From an uncultured Clostridia bacterium (lineage in GTDB: Bacteria > Bacillota > Clostridia > Christensenellales > Aristaeellaceae): a stretch of DNA of 6,861 nt. Shown here in pieces: positions 1 through 5,258 of this stretch. The stretch is taken from contig CALGBY010000061.1 of the NCBI GenBank assembly GCA_937886445.1, positions 1 to 6,861 of the forward strand, written 5' to 3'. The notes beneath the pieces are model-generated. The model ran no database searches and was not told the origin of the DNA. It saw only the letters and a program-made list of their open reading frames with translations. Within the stretch, counting starts at the first letter, position 1; each line of letters opens with the position of its first letter. Position numbers and translations under genes: made by a program.

Positions 1-2
1 TA

Positions 3-13
3 GGGCTATGCCC
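3..13. repeat. Small perfect hairpin GGGC-TAT-GCCC at window edge
   Basis: A 4-bp stem with a three-base TAT loop. Its core GGCTATGCC (4-12) recurs exactly at 31-39 inside the next, longer hairpin. The stem may continue to the left of the window. On its own it is too short to be a confident functional element. It is listed because of the exact repeat next door. Confidence 0.3.
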
Positions 14-20
14 GCATATG

Positions 21-44
21 AAAAGCCACCGGCTATGCCGGTGG
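21..44 (-). terminator. Probable rho-independent terminator read leftward
   Basis: The stem CCACCGGC (26-33) pairs perfectly with GCCGGTGG (37-44) around a TAT loop, giving eight GC-rich base pairs. Read on the minus strand, the stem is followed by C and then TTTT (24-21), a short U-tract. It lies about 195 bp downstream of the regulator stop codon, with no other gene between, so it is the best candidate for ending that transcript. The U-tract is short. A terminator for a gene left of the window, or a REP-like hairpin, remains possible. Confidence 0.5.
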
Positions 45-49
45 ATGTT

Positions 50-70
50 TACTGCATACCGAACGCAGTA
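50..70. repeat. Stem-loop TACTGC / GCAGTA
   Basis: TACTGC at 50-55 and GCAGTA at 65-70 form a perfect 6-bp stem with a 9-base loop, directly beside the terminator-like hairpin. An alternative pairing, CATAC (55-59) with GTATG (68-72), overlaps it. There is no U-tract on either side, so I do not call it a terminator. Confidence 0.25.
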
Positions 71-238
71 TGAAGCATTGTATGCGCTGCTGCGGATAAC
101 AATAACAAATACATATCTTCAGGGTCAGATGAAAGAAATCTGAATGATATACAAAAGAACTGTATGCAGCCGGAACATACAGCTCGTGGGATTGAAAGAT
201 ATTTTGTTTTCAGAAGAAACGGTGATCACGAAGACGGA
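71..238. other. Non-coding stretch downstream of regulator gene
   Basis: I see no convincing coding region here. Reading frames that cross it on the plus strand have no ribosome binding site and run antisense into the regulator gene. The only palindrome of note is GTGATCAC at 222-229, just past the regulator stop codon, with no U-tract. This is probably the 3' untranslated region of the leftward transcript. Confidence 0.5.
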
Positions 239-970
239 TCACTTAAGCTCGGCTTCAAGGCGTACACATCGACCCATGAATTTGACCTCATTCAGATTCA
301 TGATCTCACTTTCACAGGCGCTGTCGTACTGCTGAAGCATTACCTGAAAACGCTCAAGCAGCTTTACCTTGCGCAGAAGACATCCGTTTTTCTCCTGAAT
401 GAGCATGATAGCTCCGTCAACAGGAGAGGAAGCAGGAACAACGAGCAGGTAATCTCCCTTGCGGATTCTGAAACCCTGCATTTGATTATCGGGAGCGGCA
501 AAATAGAATACCTTATCAGGATTCGCACCTTCTATTTTTCCGTTGTTGACAGGAAGAAGACGGTGATCGATCTCTTTCATTACCGCGTTATATACCGGTA
601 CATGCTTGAGAATACCGCTGAGAGCGTCCAGCCATATGCTTCCGCCGATTGCATCCTTTTCATTTTCGGTGTCTGTTTTCTTATCTTCTGCTTTCTTCTT
701 TACCGGCTGTACAACAGACTGAAGCCTTGGAACCACGCTTTGAAGATCAACGGTAGACGCGATATCATCCAAAGTGAAATCAGCCTCGGTTTGTTCCTTT
801 ACACCCATTGTGCGCAGGATCCGCCTTGCTTCATCATCTCTGATGATCCGTGTTCCGTTTTCAACATCGCGGAGAAAGCCTTCACTTACGCCGCATTTTC
901 TTGCCACCTGTTTATGTGTTAACCCCTGACGCGTTCTTTCCAGCCGAAGCAGGTCTCCCAGTCTGCTCAT
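239..970 (-). CDS. XRE-type helix-turn-helix regulator with LexA/S24-like C-terminal domain
   Basis: Predicted 243-aa cytoplasmic DNA-binding regulator. Residues 5-57 form an XRE/Cro-C1-type helix-turn-helix (LRLERTRQGLTHKQVARKCG, then GVSEGFLRDVENGTR). A charged linker follows at about 87-110, rich in Lys, Glu and Asp. The C-terminal part (about 150-243) resembles the S24/LexA fold: a DNQM segment, then RIRKGDYLLVV, a glycine turn near PVDGAI, a basic LLRKVKLL strand and a closing FMGRCVRLE strand. In S24 proteins the first segment normally reads D-S-M with a nucleophilic serine. Here it is DNQM (161-164), so self-cleavage is unlikely and the domain may serve for dimerisation or sensing. The ATG at 970 was chosen over an upstream in-frame ATG at 1060 because AGGAGG lies seven bases before it and the HTH begins at once. 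It lies 173 bp behind the beta-galactosidase on the same strand. Target genes cannot be told from sequence. Confidence 0.85.
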   Translation of the reverse strand: MSRLGDLLRLERTRQGLTHKQVARKCGVSEGFLRDVENGTRIIRDDEARRILRTMGVKEQTEADFTLDDIASTVDLQSVVPRLQSVVQPVKKKAEDKKTDTENEKDAIGGSIWLDALSGILKHVPVYNAVMKEIDHRLLPVNNGKIEGANPDKVFYFAAPDNQMQGFRIRKGDYLLVVPASSPVDGAIMLIQEKNGCLLRKVKLLERFQVMLQQYDSACESEIMNLNEVKFMGRCVRLEAELK

Positions 971-977
971 GGTAATT

Positions 978-983
978 CCTCCT
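978..983 (-). promoter_or_regulatory. Ribosome binding site fixing the regulator start
   Basis: AGGAGG on the minus strand, seven bases before the ATG at 970. It is a full consensus Shine-Dalgarno and decides the start against the in-frame ATG at 1060. Confidence 0.85.
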
Positions 984-1011
984 GAATTAGTTTTTGAAGA
1001 TGATATTTCGT

Positions 1012-1060
1012 GTGTTCCGTTTATGCGGTAAATGCAATTTGAATGCTCATCCGGGAACAC
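1012..1060. repeat. GTGTTCC / GGAACAC inverted repeat upstream of regulator gene
   Basis: GTGTTCC (1012-1018) and GGAACAC (1054-1060) are perfect reverse complements 35 bp apart, 42 to 90 bp upstream of the regulator ATG. Related GTTCCG and CGGAAC half-sites recur at 1121-1138. Such spaced half-sites could be binding sites for an HTH protein, perhaps the neighbouring regulator itself. I could not find a convincing -35/-10 pair for the regulator gene in this stretch. Confidence 0.3.
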
Positions 1061-1120
1061 GACCGTGTCTGATCTTTACAGCATATTTCACACTATACCG
1101 TTCAGATCCTAAGTTTCTGC

Positions 1121-1138
1121 GTTCCGCCGAAACGGAAC
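1121..1138 (-). other. Hairpin just after the beta-galactosidase stop codon, no U-tract
   Basis: GTTCCG (1121-1126) and CGGAAC (1133-1138) form a perfect 6-bp stem with a 6-base loop, five bases past the beta-galactosidase stop codon. On the minus strand the hairpin is followed by GCAGAAACTTAGG, which has no U-tract, so it is a poor intrinsic terminator. It may stabilise the 3' end, act as a weak terminator that allows read-through into the regulator gene, or be an operator. Confidence 0.35.
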
Positions 1139-1143
1139 AGCTG

Positions 1144-4086
1144 TCAGTGCTGCTTGTTCTGAAATGTAAATCTATAGCTGAATGCAATATCTTTTTTCAA
1201 AAAGAGTCTGTATTTTTCCTCCGGTTCCGGACCGCAGGAGTTTGAACCGAGCCCGCCCATCGCGCCGTCAATGCAAACACAGATCTCCTGAATGCGCTTG
1301 AGTTCAAAATCGTGCGCGGCAGCGGTGAGCATTTCCGGCGTATAATGATGCGTGCTGAAGGAGAATGCGCTTCCTGCCACAGTCATGCAGGCACCATTTG
1401 GATCAGTCAGGCTGAACATGGAGGTATCCTCGTGAGCACCGTTTTCCTGAGGACGGATATAGGGTTCATGTGTATCGTCGACCATGCAGGAATGGAGACC
1501 GAAATAAGCGCTTTCTTTTTTGTCGGGATAGCTTTCATGAGGACCGCGTCCGTACCAGCAAAGGCGGTCAAAGCCCGAGGAAAGCATCATGGTTATTCCG
1601 ATACGGGGCAGATAGAAATCCATCTCTCTAAGCGGATGATAATTTACAGTAAGGCCGATCGCTCCGTCAGCATCAATGACATACTTTTCCGATACTTCAA
1701 GCAGCGGAAGCCTTCCTGCTACGGCCCCTCTGAGAGACAGTGAGATACAGACTGTATTGTCCTGCTTTTCTGCATTGAAGAAGATAGAACGGTATGACAT
1801 TTTGTCAAGGCCGGCATTCTTCCACACAGAAACCATGTTTTTCCAGCCCATATCATTGTCTGTCGGCGCACGCCAGAGGAGAGGGGAAATCGGTCCGGCT
1901 AAGAAATCAACGCCATTCCTTCTGAAACTGCCGAGACCGTGCGGGGTAAATACGGCCTGCCAGTTTTGTCCGGCAACGATACATCCGTTTTCGTTACACT
2001 CGAGAGACAGGTCGCCGTTTTTCTTTTCGTCCGGCCTGTCTTCATCGATCTTTCTGTCTGCTGAAAGAACGAACTGTTCTCTTGCCAGCTCAAATCCCTG
2101 TACGGCCCAAAGCTTTTCTTCGGCAAGAGAGAAGGAAAGGTTTAATATGCTGCCGGGAGCAAAATGTTTTTTCTTGAGTGAATAGGTGAATGCGGTATGC
2201 GGCGCAGCGGAAAACGGGACAGCTTCTTCATAAACGCAATCTCCGTTGTATTCAACAAAGGCACGCAGTGAAAGTACAGATCCGTCTGAAAAGTCATACA
2301 GATTTTCCACAGAGAATGTCAGATCATCTTCCGAAAGCAGTTTGCATCTTACAGGACGAATGATATGCTTAAGTTCCAAAAGACCTGTATGGGGCTTTCT
2401 GTCCGGATAATTCAAAGCGTCTATGCAAAAACATCCGTCGTTGGGCCAGTCTCCGAAGTCACCGCCGTACAGATAATGCTTCTCACCCTGTACGATATTT
2501 TCAAGGCCGTGATCAGCCCATTCCCATACGCATCCGCCCATGAAAACGGGGGATGAGTAAAAAGCTTCCCAGTAATCCTTCAACCCACCGGGCCCCTGAC
2601 CCATGGCATGCGCGTACTCACACTGGAAAAAAGGCTTGGACGGGGATGATGCCGCATATTTCAGCATTCCAGGTATGGATTCATACATACAGCTTTTTAC
2701 ATCGGAGGTAACGGCATTGTGGTCACCTTCATAATGAATGGGACGGGTCGGATCTGCATTTCTGATCGCATCGGCAAGTTTGACATGGTTTTCACCGTAT
2801 CCGGATTCATTTCCGAGGCTCCACATGATGATCGAAGGATGATTCCTGTCCCGGGCGACCATGCGCGTACCTCTGTCCAGATATTGCTTCAGAAAAGCCG
2901 GATCTCCGGCTATTCTGTCACGGTCATTCAATTCCACTACACCGTGGCATTCTATATCCGCCTCATCGATCACATATAGTCCGTATTTGTCGCAAAGGTC
3001 GAGAAAGACACGCTGAGGGGGATAATGACTTGTTCGAACGCAGTTGATATTATTCCTTTTCATCAGAATAATATCATTGAGCATATCTTCATAGTTCAGA
3101 CTGTAACCGGTACGGGGATGAGTATCATGATGATTTGTTCCTTTCAGCTTGACAGGCTTCTCGTTTACCGTAAAAATATTGCCGATGATCTCGATTTTTC
3201 TGAAACCGAAAAACACAGTCTCCTTCTGACCTTCAGCTGCGGCAGAAAATTTGTACAAATACGGTTCCTCGGCATTCCAGCAAAAAATGCTGTCAAAACG
3301 GCAGGAATATTCTGCTGTTCCGTTTATAACAGCAAGCTGTTGATGCAATGCTTCATTACCAAATGGATCTGTTACGGAAATACCGATATTTTCGCATCCC
3401 GGCGCAGAAACAGACAGCGTCAGATTTCCGCTCCTGCAGCCTTTATCAGGGATCGCCGAAAGACAGATATCTTCAATATGCTTATCCCCATAGCTGATCA
3501 ATCCGATATCACGGAAGATACCGGCCATACGCCACATATCCTGATCTTCAAGATAAGTACCGTCGCACCATTTGAATACCTGCACGGTGATGCGGTTTTC
3601 ACCGGGGCACAGAAGACCGGTGATATCGAATTCTGCAGGCATATGAGGCCCTTTGGTAAAGCCGCAGAATTTACCGTTGATGAAAAGATACGCGCAGCTT
3701 GCGATCCCTTCTGTGTAAACACGGGTTTTTCTGCCGGAGAAAGAGGGTGGGAGAATAAATGTACGGCTGTATTCACCGGCCGGGGTTTCATCGGGAATAT
3801 ACGGAGGATCATAAGGAATAGGATAGCGAACATTGGTATACTGGGGCTTTCCGTAGCCTTGAAGCTCCCACATGCCGGGAACAGATATTTTACCCTCCTT
3901 ATCGGGAACAGGATCACCGGAGATCAAATCGCGGTAAGATGAAAAGTATCTGAAGTCCCATTCGCCGTTCAGAGACAGGTGATATGGTTCCTTGTCATTA
4001 TTGATACTGCATTCAGGAATATGAAGGGTTCTTCCCGGAATGCGGTTGAACCCCGTTACATTAAGATCACACAACTCACTGTACAT
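1144..4086 (-). CDS. Beta-galactosidase, glycoside hydrolase family 2, LacZ type
   Basis: Predicted 980-aa cytoplasmic enzyme with no signal peptide, hydrolysing terminal beta-D-galactosides such as lactose by a retaining mechanism. Domain order matches E. coli LacZ: sugar-binding jelly roll (about 35-200, with TNVRYPI and DQDMWRMAGIFRD), Ig-like domain (about 200-300), TIM barrel (about 305-600), second Ig-like domain, then the beta-galactosidase small-chain domain (about 700-975, with RAPTDND and WYGRGPHESYPD). By alignment, acid/base Glu427 lies in SLGNESG, nucleophile Glu490 in CEYAHAMG, His354 in RTSHYP, and metal ligands Glu379 and His381 in IECHG. The position of E. coli Asn604 is Asp556 here (FCIDAL), and GNSLG after the nucleophile is GQGPG. 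The start at 4086 is favoured by GGAAAG eight bases upstream and by where homology begins. An 84-codon in-frame extension upstream is hydrophobic, crosses the promoter and was rejected. The real substrate could be another beta-galactoside. Confidence 0.93.
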   Translation of the reverse strand: MYSELCDLNVTGFNRIPGRTLHIPECSINNDKEPYHLSLNGEWDFRYFSSYRDLISGDPVPDKEGKISVPGMWELQGYGKPQYTNVRYPIPYDPPYIPDETPAGEYSRTFILPPSFSGRKTRVYTEGIASCAYLFINGKFCGFTKGPHMPAEFDITGLLCPGENRITVQVFKWCDGTYLEDQDMWRMAGIFRDIGLISYGDKHIEDICLSAIPDKGCRSGNLTLSVSAPGCENIGISVTDPFGNEALHQQLAVINGTAEYSCRFDSIFCWNAEEPYLYKFSAAAEGQKETVFFGFRKIEIIGNIFTVNEKPVKLKGTNHHDTHPRTGYSLNYEDMLNDIILMKRNNINCVRTSHYPPQRVFLDLCDKYGLYVIDEADIECHGVVELNDRDRIAGDPAFLKQYLDRGTRMVARDRNHPSIIMWSLGNESGYGENHVKLADAIRNADPTRPIHYEGDHNAVTSDVKSCMYESIPGMLKYAASSPSKPFFQCEYAHAMGQGPGGLKDYWEAFYSSPVFMGGCVWEWADHGLENIVQGEKHYLYGGDFGDWPNDGCFCIDALNYPDRKPHTGLLELKHIIRPVRCKLLSEDDLTFSVENLYDFSDGSVLSLRAFVEYNGDCVYEEAVPFSAAPHTAFTYSLKKKHFAPGSILNLSFSLAEEKLWAVQGFELAREQFVLSADRKIDEDRPDEKKNGDLSLECNENGCIVAGQNWQAVFTPHGLGSFRRNGVDFLAGPISPLLWRAPTDNDMGWKNMVSVWKNAGLDKMSYRSIFFNAEKQDNTVCISLSLRGAVAGRLPLLEVSEKYVIDADGAIGLTVNYHPLREMDFYLPRIGITMMLSSGFDRLCWYGRGPHESYPDKKESAYFGLHSCMVDDTHEPYIRPQENGAHEDTSMFSLTDPNGACMTVAGSAFSFSTHHYTPEMLTAAAHDFELKRIQEICVCIDGAMGGLGSNSCGPEPEEKYRLFLKKDIAFSYRFTFQNKQH

Positions 4087-4094
4087 ATTAGGCA

Positions 4095-4100
4095 CTTTCC
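4095..4100 (-). promoter_or_regulatory. Ribosome binding site of the beta-galactosidase gene
   Basis: GGAAAG on the minus strand, eight bases before the ATG at 4086. It is a partial Shine-Dalgarno, but the spacing is right and no better start is nearby. Confidence 0.6.
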
Positions 4101-4116
4101 GCGCGGAGCATCGCGC
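4101..4116 (-). other. GC-rich hairpin directly before the beta-galactosidase ribosome binding site
   Basis: On the minus strand GCGCG and CGCGC pair around the loop ATGCTC, ending one base before the GGAAAG Shine-Dalgarno. The stem is only 5 bp but all GC, in otherwise AT-rich leader DNA. It lies in the predicted 5' untranslated region, downstream of the -10 element. It could affect mRNA stability or translation, or be a repressor site. Confidence 0.3.
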
Positions 4117-4137
4117 TGATGAAGAATTTATACAATT

Positions 4138-4166
4138 ATTATAGCAAGCAAAAGTATGAGCGTCAA
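4138..4166 (-). promoter_or_regulatory. Sigma-A-type promoter for beta-galactosidase
   Basis: On the minus strand, TTGACG (4166-4161) and a perfect TATAAT (4143-4138) are separated by 17 bp, close to the housekeeping consensus. Transcription would start near 4131, leaving a leader of about 45 nt before the ATG. This promoter lies inside the in-frame upstream extension of the gene, which supports the shorter start. Confidence 0.75.
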
Positions 4167-4193
4167 CAGAAAAGAAACATGTATCAAAACAAT

Positions 4194-4232
4194 TATCAGA
4201 ACGGAAATACGGTACCGGACCGTTGATATCAA
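4194..4232. promoter_or_regulatory. Candidate operator: nested palindromes between divergent promoters
   Basis: TATCA-GA-ACGG (4194-4204) and CCGTTGATA (4220-4228) form an inverted repeat with a two-base bulge. Inside it lies the perfect palindrome CGGTACCG (4210-4217), and its right arm overlaps another, TTGATATCAA (4223-4232). It sits about 27 bp upstream of the beta-galactosidase -35 and about 21 bp before the racemase -35, a place where one regulator could act on both genes. This is inference from symmetry and position. No known operator consensus was recognised. Confidence 0.4.
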
Positions 4233-4253
4233 ATAAAGAATTTATGTTTGATA

Positions 4254-4281
4254 TTGATTTTATGAATACAATAAGTATAAT
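4254..4281 (+). promoter_or_regulatory. Sigma-A-type promoter for the racemase gene
   Basis: TTGATT (4254-4259) and a perfect TATAAT (4276-4281) are separated by 16 bp. Transcription would start near 4288, giving a short leader of about 28 nt. The Shine-Dalgarno AGGGGA (4304-4309) follows, six bases before the ATG at 4316. Confidence 0.7.
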
Positions 4282-4315
4282 AATATAGGTCATTTTCAAG
4301 TACAGGGGATAAGAA

Positions 4316-5122
4316 ATGGATAACAGACCAATCGGCATTTTTGATTCGGGACTCGGCGGGCTGACAGCTCTGATGGCATTGGAGAGAACATTGCCTGATG
4401 AGAATATCGTTTATTTTGCTGACACAGGACGCTGCCCTTACGGAACAAAAGATACGGATACTTTGCGAAAAATGGCTATGCAGGATCTTGAATTCCTCTG
4501 CGAAAAAGGATGTAAGGCGATCCTGACAGCCTGTGGTACTGTTTCTGCAAATGCGGAAGATATGTTGAAAACATACCATATTCCGGTATTTAATGTACTT
4601 ACGCCAACGGTAGAAAAGATATCTGAGATCTATAGCGGGGGTAACATAGCCGTATCTGCTACAGAAGCATGTATACGCTCCGGCGCATTTCAGAGCAAGC
4701 TCGAAATGATCACAAAAAGGAATTGCTGTGTATTAGGAATACCATGCCAGAATTTTGTTATGCTCTGTGAGAGCGGACATATCAATAAAGAGGATCCGAT
4801 ACTGAAAGCCTCGATATCCAGCTATCTTGGAGAAGCACGCGATAAAGGTACAAGTATACTGTTACTCGGTTGTACGCACTTTGGAATCATTGAAGAAGCT
4901 ATCAGCGGCTTTATGGGCAGGGATACGACGATCGTTGCGGCTTCGGATTGCGGTGCAGACGCGATCGCTTCATACATTATTGAAAATAATATGCAGGGTA
5001 ACGGTGCTGACAGACAGTTTTTCACAAGCGGCAGCGCTTCAGAGTTTGACCGCATGGCCTCAGTGATCATGAAAGGCAGGTATGACGGAAAAGCGAAAGA
5101 GATTCCGGTCATGCATGTGTAG
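4316..5122 (+). CDS. Glutamate racemase family protein (MurI/RacE-like) with variant active site
   Basis: Predicted 268-aa cytoplasmic Asp/Glu racemase family protein, of the usual MurI length. MurI converts L-glutamate to D-glutamate for peptidoglycan, without a cofactor, using two cysteines. Family motifs in order: IGIFDSGLGG (6-15, Asp10 and Ser11), ADTGRCPYG (35-43), TACGTVS (71-77, first catalytic Cys73), and LLLGCTHFG (182-190, second catalytic Cys186 with Thr187 and His188). Both cysteines are present. However, the first motif normally reads C-N-T-A and is C-G-T-V here, so the substrate-contacting asparagine is lost, and GDTAR is ADTGR. The protein may be a divergent glutamate racemase or a paralogue with another amino acid substrate, so no gene symbol is given. 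It has its own promoter and ribosome binding site, diverges from the beta-galactosidase gene and ends before a bidirectional terminator, so it appears monocistronic. Confidence 0.85.
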   Translation: MDNRPIGIFDSGLGGLTALMALERTLPDENIVYFADTGRCPYGTKDTDTLRKMAMQDLEFLCEKGCKAILTACGTVSANAEDMLKTYHIPVFNVLTPTVEKISEIYSGGNIAVSATEACIRSGAFQSKLEMITKRNCCVLGIPCQNFVMLCESGHINKEDPILKASISSYLGEARDKGTSILLLGCTHFGIIEEAISGFMGRDTTIVAASDCGADAIASYIIENNMQGNGADRQFFTSGSASEFDRMASVIMKGRYDGKAKEIPVMHV

Positions 5123-5191
5123 TGCTGATCAGGCACGGTTTACATATCATGCCCAATTGCAAAAAAGCTATGGACGCAAAAGAAAAATACG

Positions 5192-5223
5192 AGCCACCCT
5201 GTATGGGTGGCTTGCTGCTTTTA
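5192..5223 (+). terminator. Bidirectional intrinsic terminator between convergent genes
   Basis: GCCACCC (5193-5199) pairs perfectly with GGGTGGC (5205-5211) around the loop TGTAT, and an A-T pair (5192/5212) extends the stem. Rightward it is followed by TTGCTGCTTTTAT. On the minus strand it is followed by TCGTATTTTTCTTTTG, a better U-tract. It lies about 70 bp past the racemase stop and about 47 bp past the MATE stop, so it can end both convergent transcripts. Confidence 0.8.
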
Positions 5224-5258
5224 TGAACGGGTAACGTCTGGGAGGATTATGTGTATTT

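Noticed and set aside
343..356. CcpA catabolite-response-like site TGAAAACGCTCAAG
   Set aside because: It matches only the left two thirds of the cre consensus and lies inside the regulator coding region far from any promoter.
164..922. 252-codon plus-strand reading frame antisense to the regulator gene
   Set aside because: It lacks a ribosome binding site and mirrors the regulator coding sequence. The minus-strand protein has a clear HTH.
971..1060. Upstream ATG of the regulator at 1060 (30 extra residues)
   Set aside because: AGGAGG lies directly before the ATG at 970 and the HTH domain begins there. The extension is not domain-like.
3025..3942. 305-codon plus-strand reading frame antisense to the beta-galactosidase gene
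   Set aside because: It lies wholly inside the strongly supported GH2 gene and resembles no known protein. It is a shadow frame.
4087..4338. N-terminal extension of the beta-galactosidase by 84 in-frame codons
   Set aside because: It contains the beta-galactosidase promoter and the racemase promoter and overlaps the racemase start. It has no Shine-Dalgarno and no GH2 similarity. The start at 4086 has a ribosome binding site and fits the family's N-terminus.
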